This document shows positions 8,973 through 15,236 of a stretch of 32,342 bases of DNA, piece by piece. Within the stretch, counting starts at the first letter, position 1. The number at the start of each line of letters is the position of its first letter. A program made the translations under genes and the position numbers. This DNA is from a virus. The notes beneath the pieces were generated by a model that was given only the letters and a program-made list of their open reading frames with translations, was not told the DNA's origin and did not search any database. The stretch spans positions 1 through 32,342 of IMG/VR virus record IMGVR_UViG_3300030329_003238; one strand, 5' to 3'.

Positions 8973-9059
8973 CTATCGCTTTTTCTTTTTCGATTTCCCA
9001 ACACCTTTTTTCTTCGGTCTCCCAACCTTCTTTCCGTAAGTTCCTTTTCCTTTAGGCAT
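8973..9059 (-). CDS. 28-aa very basic protein (MPKGKGTYG type)
   Basis: Encodes MPKGKGTYGKKVGRP followed by a Lys-rich tail, 28 residues. The ATG at 9059 overlaps the upstream stop by one base-pair step (TAAATG), suggesting coupling. From memory, short proteins starting MPKGKGTYG recur in marine phage genomes near structural or packaging genes; their function is unknown. Nucleic-acid binding is plausible from the charge but is inference. Confidence 0.6.
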   Translation of the reverse strand: MPKGKGTYGKKVGRPKKKGVGKSKKKKR

Positions 9060-9206
9060 TTACTTCTCTTTCTTTTTACTGGCTTTTACAGGTTTTCCAT
9101 CAGCATCGCAAACTTTACAACCATCTTTTTTGTAAGCATCCATTTGTTCTTTAGATGGGTTTTCTTTACCGAATACTGAGCCATCTTTTCTTTTAAAATA
9201 GACCAC
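9060..9206 (-). CDS. 48-aa small protein with CxxC pair
   Basis: Starts at GTG 9206 (a second GTG at 9212 is possible), behind AAGGAAAGGGG. Sequence features: YFKRKDGSVFGKENPSKEQ, then DGCKVCDADGKPV and a Lys-rich end. A single C-x-x-C could bind metal in a dimer. It overlaps the upstream 46-aa gene by 14 nt. Function unknown. Confidence 0.55.
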   Translation of the reverse strand: MVYFKRKDGSVFGKENPSKEQMDAYKKDGCKVCDADGKPVKASKKKEK

Positions 9207-9333
9207 GATCACCCCTTTCCTTTTCTTTTTCTATATATTTTTTATGTTGATTAGCAGTTCGCCCTTGACTTTTTAGCTTTATATTTAACAATCTTTTTTT
9301 CCGTTTCCGCATTTTTGCTGCCTTATTAGGCAT
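9193..9333 (-). CDS. 46-aa very basic small protein
   Basis: ATG 9333 follows the stop of the zinc-ribbon gene directly (TAAATG). The protein starts MPNKAAKMRKRKKRLL and contains QGRTANQHKKYIEKEKER; nearly half the residues are charged. The overall pattern (MPN-x-x-AKM, then GRTA) resembles small basic proteins I recall from other marine phages. No function known. No SD of its own, so coupled translation is likely. Confidence 0.6.
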   Translation of the reverse strand: MPNKAAKMRKRKKRLLNIKLKSQGRTANQHKKYIEKEKERGDRGLF

Positions 9334-9543
9334 TTAAAATAAACCATCAGCTGCAGATTTTTCTAATTCCGTTTCAATAGGCCTTTCCCCAGCCATTACA
9401 ATTCTTGGAGAACTCAATAAGGGTTTAAAATCTTGAACCCTGTCGCAACAATCGCATGCGTATGTTGAAGGTCTCTCTCCAGGCTGAAAGAAAAGCTCCT
9501 GAATGTGGCCACATTTAGAGCATTTTACATCATGCAAAGGCAT
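9334..9543 (-). CDS. FmdB-like zinc-ribbon protein
   Basis: A 69-residue protein starting MPLHDVKCSKCGHIQELFF, with Cys8, Cys11, Cys30 and Cys32/33 forming a zinc ribbon. This matches the short FmdB-type zinc-ribbon proteins that are common in phage genomes near the terminase. The tail (PRIVMAGERPIETELEKSAADGLF) has no known motif. FmdB proteins are called putative regulators, but the phage role is not established. Confidence 0.65.
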   Translation of the reverse strand: MPLHDVKCSKCGHIQELFFQPGERPSTYACDCCDRVQDFKPLLSSPRIVMAGERPIETELEKSAADGLF

Positions 9544-9632
9544 TATTTTTTCTGTCTTTCGTGCTTTTTTTCATTACTTTTTCACGAGCAAGGTATAAAT
9601 ACCCCTCATAAATGAGGCAAAAAGTAAACTAT
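9544..9632 (-). promoter_or_regulatory. short intergenic region with two small inverted repeats
   Basis: The 89-nt gap holds CCTCAT-AA-ATGAGG (9605-9618) and GGTAT-AA-ATACC (9591-9602) side by side, plus TATAAA-like sequences. This could be a terminator after the modification block and/or a control region for the packaging genes. No convincing -35/-10 pair is assigned. Confidence 0.35.
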
Positions 9633-9932
9633 TTATAATACAGAATCTGCTAAAGCCTTGTCACTGCGTAATTTACAGCGTTTCCACGCCATCTTGACTG
9701 AACCTTCAGATTTATTTAATAATTTTGAGATCTCTTTAAATTTGCATTTTCTAATTTGGCGATGATAAAAGACTTTTTGCTCATATTCAGTCATAAAAAA
9801 AGCCATAGAGAAACCTAAATTTAAGAATTTAAGATTATCAATTGCTCTTTGCAATTTGTCTTGTATATAATATTCCTGTTCTTGATCTTCAGAATGTCCG
9901 CACATTGGGCAGGGGGTGTGGCTTGGTTCCAT
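9633..9932 (-). CDS. zinc/HTH regulator resembling sigma region 4
   Basis: 99 residues from ATG 9932, chosen over an upstream GTG at 9953 because CCAAAGGAAG lies at proper distance. The N-terminus has CPMCGH (Cys8, Cys11, His13), a possible metal site. Residues about 48-88 (MTEYEQKVFYHRQ, then FKEISKLLNKSEGSVKMAWKR) match the sigma-70 region 4 / ArpU-like helix-turn-helix, with the SEGSVK-x-x-W-x-R recognition helix. It sits between the modification cassette and the packaging genes, the usual place for a late-gene activator. The regulatory role is inferred. Confidence 0.6.
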   Translation of the reverse strand: MEPSHTPCPMCGHSEDQEQEYYIQDKLQRAIDNLKFLNLGFSMAFFMTEYEQKVFYHRQIRKCKFKEISKLLNKSEGSVKMAWKRCKLRSDKALADSVL

Positions 9933-9956
9933 TTTTACTTCCTTTGGCTTCACATA

Positions 9957-10589
9957 CTATCTTTTCCAAGAAGCAATAGTTTGCCAGTTTGCGTTGGTTA
10001 TTTTAGGTTGTTTTGTTAATTCCCATTCTTTAAAATGTGAAAATAATCTTGGGGCCTCCACATTCCTCCAAGCCTTTCTATTCAAATGCACTTCCATAAC
10101 AAATTCCTTTACAAATTTGGGAAGATCTTTGGTGATAAGATCATATTCCCCTCCTTCAATATCCATTTTAATTACGTCTGGCTTAATTCTATGCAATTCT
10201 TTTTTAAAATTAGCGGAAGGAACTTTTATCTTTTTTCTTCCTCTGCGTTTCACGGAACTCCCTATTCCTTTATTTGCCCCATTGCCTGGATAAAAATTTA
10301 TAGAATCTTTGTTTTCAAAAGATAAGGCCAACTGATAGCAATCTACATTAGAATAATTGCGAGTGTTCTCAGATAATAGTTGATAATTCTCAAGAATTGG
10401 CTCATAGCTATAAACATGTTTCGCACCTTGGTACAAGGCATAATATGTAAAAGCACCAAAACAGCCGCCAATATCCATCACTATTTTATTGCTATAATCT
10501 ATATGTCCATAGCTTCGTATTATTTCTTTGCATATATATTCATCCAGGGTGTCTTTTCTTAGTTTTAAATTTTTAAAAATTTTATTCAT
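9957..10589 (-). CDS. FkbM-family methyltransferase
   Basis: A 210-residue SAM-dependent methyltransferase. Motif I is VMDIGGCFGAFTYYAL (Asp39-Gly45), the acidic residue after strand 2 is in YSYEP (Glu63), and the family signature IKMDIEGGEYD is at 140-150. FkbM-type enzymes O-methylate sugars and other hydroxyls. Its ATG overlaps the glycosyltransferase stop (TAATG), making it the last gene of the cassette. A reasonable inference is methylation of the sugar added by the preceding enzyme; methylation of a protein or cell-surface sugar is an alternative. All core motifs are intact. Confidence 0.82.
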   Translation of the reverse strand: MNKIFKNLKLRKDTLDEYICKEIIRSYGHIDYSNKIVMDIGGCFGAFTYYALYQGAKHVYSYEPILENYQLLSENTRNYSNVDCYQLALSFENKDSINFYPGNGANKGIGSSVKRRGRKKIKVPSANFKKELHRIKPDVIKMDIEGGEYDLITKDLPKFVKEFVMEVHLNRKAWRNVEAPRLFSHFKEWELTKQPKITNANWQTIASWKR

Positions 10590-11368
10590 TAGAATAAGGC
10601 CTCCTGTTTTTTATTGCCAGAATTGTCTCGCAATCTTAATTCTGCATTTCCAGATGATTTTCTAATATACATTTTACAATATTCTGGAAACGTGTCTTGT
10701 ATTTTTTTTATTGATTTGTAAATATACTCTTTCGTTCTTATGGTTTGTAACCCACCTTCTTCTCTGAAAAATTTAGACTTAATTGTTATGTCGTCAAACC
10801 TTATTAAAATGCCATTTTTAATATATTGTCTTATGCTGTATTCGTAATCCTCCCCATGGTTCGTAATTCTATGTAAAAACGGATCGTGTTCAACTATGAT
10901 TCCAAATACCCCACCTGGGATATAACATAACTTTTCATAAATTCTATGTTTCATAAAATAAGCATTTGCAGCTGCATAAAGCCCAAATATGTTCGACTTT
11001 TTTTCAAGGCACAATTCAAAGCCTTTTATAATAAAATTATTTTCAAGATCTTGAATTGGATCTAAATCATCTTGATTTTTAACAAATACCCCATCAATGT
11101 CATCGTCAAACATTACCAGCTTTTCTCCTTCAGGGTAATAGTTTTCAATAAAATTTCTCTGCATACCGATTGTTGGAACTCCCTGTACTATGTTGTTTTC
11201 ATAAGGGGTATTCTTTAGAGATTCTTTGTATTTTAATTTTTCAATTTGGCTTGCAACAAAGATTTTAATTTTTTTAGGATCAATATTGTGTTTTTCCAAA
11301 AGGGGGAGTGTTTTTTCTTTGATCGTTTTTTCTCTTTTATATGATGGAATAGCTATTTGATAATTCAC
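10589..11368 (-). CDS. GT-A glycosyltransferase, probably TET/JBP-associated
   Basis: A 259-residue protein starting at GTG 11368 with a strong SD (GGAGGTTTT). The N-terminus has the nucleotide-binding entry IPSYKREKTI, followed by GMQRNFI (68-74), the metal-binding FDDDIDG (Asp88-Asp90, Asp92) and a later HGEDYEYSIR (171-180) with a candidate catalytic acid. This is a GT-A fold with an expanded DxD. It lies two genes behind a TET/JBP oxygenase; TET/JBP-associated glycosyltransferases (TAGT) are a described phage family thought to glycosylate the oxidised base. Family membership beyond GT-A is inferred from context and motif style. No signal peptide or membrane segment. Confidence 0.75.
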   Translation of the reverse strand: MNYQIAIPSYKREKTIKEKTLPLLEKHNIDPKKIKIFVASQIEKLKYKESLKNTPYENNIVQGVPTIGMQRNFIENYYPEGEKLVMFDDDIDGVFVKNQDDLDPIQDLENNFIIKGFELCLEKKSNIFGLYAAANAYFMKHRIYEKLCYIPGGVFGIIVEHDPFLHRITNHGEDYEYSIRQYIKNGILIRFDDITIKSKFFREEGGLQTIRTKEYIYKSIKKIQDTFPEYCKMYIRKSSGNAELRLRDNSGNKKQEALF

Positions 11369-11568
11369 AAAACCTCCAATTTGCTTTTATGCAATGTTAA
11401 TTCATGGCGATAACAACCAATTATTTGTTCTATTGTAATCATTTCTTTTTCAATTCCTATAACAACATAGCAAGGTTCGTTTTTAAATAAAACACCTGGT
11501 ATTTTCGGTATGACGAAACTTCCAATCTTTAACTCTTTTTTAATTAATTCCTGCAAATTCTTGAGCAA
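11365..11568 (-). CDS. 67-aa unknown protein within the modification cassette
   Basis: Starts at TTG 11568 (AAAGGCGAG upstream) inside the last 29 nt of the dioxygenase gene and ends overlapping the glycosyltransferase GTG (GTGA). Sequence: a helical start (NLQELIKKELKIGSFVIP), then a beta-rich part (CYVVIGIEKEMITIEQIIG) ending HELTLHKSKLEVL, perhaps a small SH3-like or OB-like barrel. No family recognised. The tight overlaps on both sides suggest it works with its neighbours. Confidence 0.6.
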   Translation of the reverse strand: MLKNLQELIKKELKIGSFVIPKIPGVLFKNEPCYVVIGIEKEMITIEQIIGCYRHELTLHKSKLEVL

Positions 11569-12445
11569 CTCGCCTTTGGTTCAGTTGATGTCTTTTCAAT
11601 TCTTCTGAAGGGCTTCCGCATTTCCACATATTTTCCCTATAATACATTACAAAAGACAATCTGACCGAATCCTCAGTTTTCTTTATTATTTCTGTATTGC
11701 CATGATATTGATGAACATCGGCCAATAACAAATCGCAAGTTCTTAGATCTACAGCAATTCTAAATCTTGGCAAAACAAATAAAACTGGCTCTATGTCTTT
11801 ACAATATGCAACTAAATTCCCAAACCCTTCAGAATAATCACCGTCATCAGTATGTACTGCTGTTCTCCAGTCCTTATTGACTGTCACTGTTGTGAAGGCA
11901 GTATCCTCTATAACAAAGTTTGGGTGCGTACCTTTTGCCATTCCTTTTTGTTTCCTGTATCTCTCTGGAACAAGATCTTGAAACCCTTTGTCAACCGCTT
12001 TTATCAATGGAATGGCTTTTTGAAATTCTTTTAAATTTTCTTTTGTAAACTTTGTTGTTCTGCAAAAATCATAATGTGCAGCACGATCAAAGTAACCAAC
12101 AATGCCGCTTTGTATATTTAGCTTTTTATTTGTTTCTTGATCATAAATATAATTCATTTTGCTTTTTTTACCTGACTTTAAAATGCCAACCCTTAATTCC
12201 CCACCGCTTGCAGCACCACGATTATTTGTCACTGCCGCTGCTTTTTCCAATGATTTGTATGCCTTTTTAATTACCTCATAATCAATATAATTTTTTCTAA
12301 AAAATAACAAAGGTTGGCCACTTTCTGTATAAACATCACAATCATAATCAATAACTTCGTCATAATGGTTTGAATCTACAAAAGTTCTTTCTAATTTTTT
12401 AGTTTCTTCATGGGTTAAATGGTATTTAGCTGTTAATCTCTTCAT
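11540..12445 (-). CDS. TET/JBP-type 2-oxoglutarate/Fe(II) dioxygenase
   Basis: A 301-residue protein. The catalytic core fits the Tet_JBP oxygenase family: WRTAVHTDDGD gives the H-x-D iron ligands (His198, Asp200), followed by GFGNLVAYCKD, a strand block VLFVLPRFRIAVDLRTCDLLLADVHQYHGN with the distal His (His245, or His248), and SVRLSFVMYYREN with Arg262 for 2-oxoglutarate. These enzymes hydroxylate the methyl group of 5-methylcytosine or thymine in DNA. Cys-rich DNA-binding inserts of animal TETs are absent, as in phage members. It is followed by a glycosyltransferase and a methyltransferase, as in known phage hypermodification clusters. The family call is firm; the base acted on is not known. 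Confidence 0.85.
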   Translation of the reverse strand: MKRLTAKYHLTHEETKKLERTFVDSNHYDEVIDYDCDVYTESGQPLLFFRKNYIDYEVIKKAYKSLEKAAAVTNNRGAASGGELRVGILKSGKKSKMNYIYDQETNKKLNIQSGIVGYFDRAAHYDFCRTTKFTKENLKEFQKAIPLIKAVDKGFQDLVPERYRKQKGMAKGTHPNFVIEDTAFTTVTVNKDWRTAVHTDDGDYSEGFGNLVAYCKDIEPVLFVLPRFRIAVDLRTCDLLLADVHQYHGNTEIIKKTEDSVRLSFVMYYRENMWKCGSPSEELKRHQLNQRRVAQEFAGIN

Positions 12446-12644
12446 GCTTTTCCTTTACAATTTTGAATATCAGGTCTGAATAATTATCAAGATCTGTTTG
12501 CAACAATATGCTTTCTAAAAGAATAATCAATTCTTTTTTCTTATTGTCTGCAAAAGCAAAAAAAATGTATTCTATTTCAGTTTGCTCTATTTCCCCAGTG
12601 TTCTCATCTGGAATGAGATCAAATAATGCTTCTTGCTCACCCAT
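12426..12644 (-). CDS. 72-aa acidic unknown protein
   Basis: Starts at ATG 12644 (TAATG overlap with the SSB-like gene) and runs 20 nt into the dioxygenase gene. The sequence MGEQEALFDLIPDENTGEIE followed by TEIEYIFFAFADNKKKELI looks like a conserved small phage family, but I cannot name it. Strongly acidic, helical C-terminal half. A partner role for the dioxygenase or the replication proteins is possible from position only. Confidence 0.6.
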   Translation of the reverse strand: MGEQEALFDLIPDENTGEIEQTEIEYIFFAFADNKKKELIILLESILLQTDLDNYSDLIFKIVKEKHEEINS

Positions 12645-12955
12645 TAAAATGGCAATTCGTCATCTTCACTTTTTAGATCTTGGTCAAACCCTGAGCCTTG
12701 CTGATTAATAATCACCTGTGCGTCTGGACTTTGACTTGGCTTCCAAGGATCTTCGTATGCGTAATGGGTTACACCTGTTTCTGATGGTTCTTTTCTTCTT
12801 GTTATAATTAAGTTTGCCGAACCATCCTGCTCAATATCTTTTATTTGTTCAATAAGGTCATCAACCCTAATCCATACTTTTAATTGTTTTCCCCCATTGT
12901 CAAACACCTTTTCTTTTATTATCATTCCGTTTATGTAATTTTTTTCTTCTGGCAT
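12644..12955 (-). CDS. small protein with SSB-like acidic C-terminal tip
   Basis: 103 residues with a strong SD (GGAGGCATT). The first 70 residues are beta-rich (NGMIIKEKVFDNGGKQLKVWIRVDDLIEQI, then ANLIITRRK), ending in a flexible linker and the tip SEDDELPF. This last octapeptide closely matches the acidic D-D-x-x-P-F tail by which bacterial SSB recruits DNA repair and replication proteins. A minimal OB-like single-stranded DNA binder, or a mimic that hijacks the host SSB interactome, are both possible. Function inferred from the tail and the replication context. Confidence 0.55.
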   Translation of the reverse strand: MPEEKNYINGMIIKEKVFDNGGKQLKVWIRVDDLIEQIKDIEQDGSANLIITRRKEPSETGVTHYAYEDPWKPSQSPDAQVIINQQGSGFDQDLKSEDDELPF

Positions 12956-13034
12956 AATGCCTCCTTAGTTCTGATATTAATTGGTTCAATTCCCAAACGT
13001 CTAAATCATTCAACTTTCTTTTTGTTCCGAACAT
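12900..13034 (-). CDS. possible 44-aa basic protein
   Basis: The frame is open from 13163, but the part upstream of 13034 lies inside the coding region of the zinc protein in another frame. ATG 13034 behind AAAGAGAGAG gives MFGTKRKLNDLDVWELNQLISELRRHYARRKK and a Lys/Arg-rich end. It overlaps the next gene by 56 nt, which is long for this genome. Real but uncertain; it could be a chance frame. Confidence 0.4.
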   Translation of the reverse strand: MFGTKRKLNDLDVWELNQLISELRRHYARRKKLHKRNDNKRKGV

Positions 13035-13377
13035 CTCTCTCTTTATATCCAGAACAAAATCTACTGAGAGGTATGCTTGTGCGGCTCCCACGATCCCAAG
13101 TAAAGAATACTTTCTCTCCGTCCACTCTCCTGCATTCTGCACATTTTTCTTTTTCTTTTCCATATTTTGGGAAATCTTTATAATTATATTGATTGTATTT
13201 TTTATGGCCTACGCAATAAATCTCATAAACCCTGTCACATTTAGGGCATATTCTTATTATTTTATCTGCGTTTCTTTCAGCACTTCTATTATAATTGCTA
13301 TATCTTATTCCATTTGTATATTCCAAACCATAATAAATTAATTCTAAATAGGTTAAATGGTCGTGCCTATGAGCCAT
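13006..13377 (-). CDS. zinc-ribbon-like unknown protein
   Basis: 123 residues, ATG 13377 overlapping the replication gene by 11 nt. Two Cys pairs, ICPKCD (Cys44, Cys47) and KCAEC (Cys79, Cys82), could bind one zinc. The N-terminus (HRHDHLTYLELIYYGLEYTNG) is rich in His/Tyr, the C-terminus is basic. No family recognised. Sits in the replication block behind the initiator-like protein. Confidence 0.6.
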   Translation of the reverse strand: MAHRHDHLTYLELIYYGLEYTNGIRYSNYNRSAERNADKIIRICPKCDRVYEIYCVGHKKYNQYNYKDFPKYGKEKEKCAECRRVDGEKVFFTWDRGSRTSIPLSRFCSGYKERDVRNKKKVE

Positions 13378-14140
13378 TGCTTGGCCTTTTCATAAGGTTA
13401 TAAGTAATTGCATCAACAACCCCATGCTCATTGCACTTTGGGCATCTTGAATTATTCAAAAGCCCAGATTTCCTTCTGAAAGAATGATTACATTCTGTAC
13501 ATATAACATCAACCATTCTATCTACTTTTTTTGGATCTAATTTGGCTTTGCCAAAACTGTCATTCCTGAGCCAATTTTTAAATCCTGCGTTGTAATTTTT
13601 ATAAGTCTTGCCATTTGCCGCCAAATAATCTACAAATTTATCATATTCAAATTTTACATTTACATCTGGGAACTGAGCCTGGAGTTCCTCTAAGTTGTTT
13701 TTTATTTCTTCTAATTGGTCGCCCTTACCCTTCGCTTTGGCTTTTACTTTAACCTGTTCTTTATCTTTTACTTTATTCGCTTCCAAGGGGCTTTTATGGG
13801 GCTTGTTAGCCCCTAATAGCTTATATTTATTCAGAATATTAATAACAGATAAATGTGCACGATTGTTTTCATTTAATTCACCATATTGATATTCAACAAA
13901 TTTAGGGATAAACCATTTGTCAGTTTTGAAAGGTACGATCTTGCGGCTGAAAACTTCTAAAACTTCTTCTTCTGTATATTCTAACCCTATATGAAAAGAT
14001 GCAGATTCAATATCTGCATCAAAAACCCCAGCGTGGTCACAATTGTCTAATAAATAAAACCAAAATAATTTGTATTTAGGATCTAATTGTCTAATCCATT
14101 TTTTCTTCCATTTTCCTGTTTCAGTAAACCTTTTTGCCAT
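13367..14140 (-). CDS. replication initiator-like protein (DnaD/phage-O style) with C-terminal zinc ribbon
   Basis: 257 residues, strong SD (GCGGAGGATTA). Residues 1-110 look like the winged-helix N-terminus of phage replication organisers (KYKLFWFYLLDNCDHAGVFD, then WFIPKFVEYQYGEL). A Lys-rich linker is followed by FVDYLAANGKTYKNYNAGFKNWL (169-191), close to the DnaD/phage replisome-organiser C-terminal motif. A zinc ribbon with Cys214, Cys217, Cys233 and Cys236 is added at the end, an unusual fusion. It would bind the phage origin and load host helicase. No helicase or polymerase is visible, so host replication machinery is probably used. Function inferred from architecture. Confidence 0.65.
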   Translation of the reverse strand: MAKRFTETGKWKKKWIRQLDPKYKLFWFYLLDNCDHAGVFDADIESASFHIGLEYTEEEVLEVFSRKIVPFKTDKWFIPKFVEYQYGELNENNRAHLSVINILNKYKLLGANKPHKSPLEANKVKDKEQVKVKAKAKGKGDQLEEIKNNLEELQAQFPDVNVKFEYDKFVDYLAANGKTYKNYNAGFKNWLRNDSFGKAKLDPKKVDRMVDVICTECNHSFRRKSGLLNNSRCPKCNEHGVVDAITYNLMKRPSNGS

Positions 14141-14207
14141 TAATCCTCCGCAAAGCCATTAAAAGTCAGTTGTAAATTAATAAATTTCTAACAATTTTTT
14201 TAGCCCT

Positions 14208-14528
14208 TTATTCAAAATTCTTATCAAAATTTGATTTTTCAACCGCCCCCAACAAACACTTAACTGATTCCATACCAATACAATGATCGTAAGTTGGGAA
14301 AAAATATTGCCAGGTTCCCCCATTCATTTTTATATAATAACAAAAACACATCGCAAATTTGCCAGTTGATTTTCTAAACAATATTGTTGCTGTGGATTCG
14401 CTTAAAGGCTCTATTTTTACCACGTTAAAGGTTTCGTTATTAAAGTTGAATTCACGACTTGTATCACTAAAATACTCAGCAATATCATCAGCCTTGTGCG
14501 ATAATTGAATAGCAATTTCTTTTTTCAT
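14208..14528 (-). CDS. 106-aa unknown protein
   Basis: ATG 14528 with a strong SD (AAAGGAGGATTAAA), overlapping the HNH gene stop by ATGA. The sequence has a mixed alpha/beta look (ESTATILFRKSTGKFAMCF, then GGTWQYFFPTYDHCIGMESV). No motif or membrane segment recognised. The 67-nt gap that follows (14141-14207) holds no gene. Confidence 0.6.
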   Translation of the reverse strand: MKKEIAIQLSHKADDIAEYFSDTSREFNFNNETFNVVKIEPLSESTATILFRKSTGKFAMCFCYYIKMNGGTWQYFFPTYDHCIGMESVKCLLGAVEKSNFDKNFE

Positions 14529-14908
14529 TTTAATCCTCCTTTATATTTCATTAACATTAATTTTAGCAACTTGTATCTTTCCTCAGTTGCTACGTCTCTT
14601 TTTTTAATATTAAAATCTATATGCAATTGATTTACATGTTCAGTTTCTTCTTTTGTAAATCTTGATTCCCACAAGTCAACATGGTCTTTAGGAAAAGAAC
14701 TTACATGCTGATGGCAACCAAAGCATAAAGCCATAGCATTTGCTGGTTCTATTCTTGTTGCCCAAGATCTTCTTCCGTAAAAATGGGAGCAATGCAAACC
14801 CTGGCTTTTTTCAGGGTATTCCTTGCCGCATCTTTGGCAAGTCCAATTATCACGGTAACGAATATAATCGGAGAACACCGCATCCCATTTTGTACGTTTT
14901 ATCGCCAT
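14525..14908 (-). CDS. HNH-like nuclease, NinG/Rap-related
   Basis: 127 residues from ATG 14908 (a GTG at 14935 is possible, neither has a good SD; ATG overlaps the upstream stop by 10 nt). Zinc ligands C-x-x-C (Cys24, Cys27) and C-x-x-C (Cys62, Cys65) surround HCSHFYGRRSWATR, and NAMALCFGCHQHV completes an HNH-type fold with His39/His42. The arrangement resembles lambda NinG/Rap-type recombination nucleases that act on branched DNA. Placed between the annealing-protein candidate and the replication initiator, so a recombination or replication-repair role is likely. Confidence 0.65.
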   Translation of the reverse strand: MAIKRTKWDAVFSDYIRYRDNWTCQRCGKEYPEKSQGLHCSHFYGRRSWATRIEPANAMALCFGCHQHVSSFPKDHVDLWESRFTKEETEHVNQLHIDFNIKKRDVATEERYKLLKLMLMKYKGGLK

Positions 14909-15087
14909 TTTACCAATATTTTTAAAATATCCCACAGGTTAATAAAAATTTTTTCAATCTGTTTGCCAACCGATTTATCAACTTTTTCATCAGCCTGTAA
15001 TGGCGAATTTTTTTGCTCAATCCCTGTTTCAGAACCTACTTCTATTCCAGGGCTGTTATAATTCCGAGGTGTCATTGGGTAAGGCAT
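14899..15087 (-). CDS. 62-aa unknown protein
   Basis: ATG 15087 overlaps the preceding small gene stop (TAATG). A Pro/Gly/Ser-rich N-terminus is followed by a helix (KVDKSVGKQIEKIFINLWDILKILVKW) that is amphipathic to hydrophobic. No family recognised. Confidence 0.5.
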   Translation of the reverse strand: MPYPMTPRNYNSPGIEVGSETGIEQKNSPLQADEKVDKSVGKQIEKIFINLWDILKILVKWR

Positions 15088-15236
15088 TATTCTTTCAGTT
15101 TAATCTCCAGCTCAATCATCCTCTTAAACCCAGGCCCATAGTAGTCAATCTTGCCGCTTTTCAGCAACCTTTTGTAAACCCTAATAATTGAATTCAAGGA
15201 TTGCCTATATGTTTGAGGCTTTGAATTATTGTCCAA
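15087..15236 (-). CDS. 49-aa basic protein with TTG start
   Basis: Not in standard ORF lists because of length. Starts at TTG 15236 with AGGA nine bases upstream; ends in TAATG coupled to the next gene, which supports it being translated. Sequence starts DNNSKPQTYRQSLNSIIRVY and continues KRLLKSGKIDYYGPGFKRMIE; helical and basic. Function unknown. Confidence 0.5.
   Translation of the reverse strand: MDNNSKPQTYRQSLNSIIRVYKRLLKSGKIDYYGPGFKRMIELEIKLKE

Noticed and set aside
8815-9059. Possible -1 frameshift from the 28-aa gene into the 47-aa frame
   Set aside because: The frame relation is -1, but the A/G-rich stretches give only G-AAA-AAG or similar, not a canonical slippery heptamer.
12900-13163. 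Full 87-codon frame starting at 13163
   Set aside because: Its first half lies within the zinc protein gene in another frame. Only the shorter form from 13034 is listed, at low confidence.
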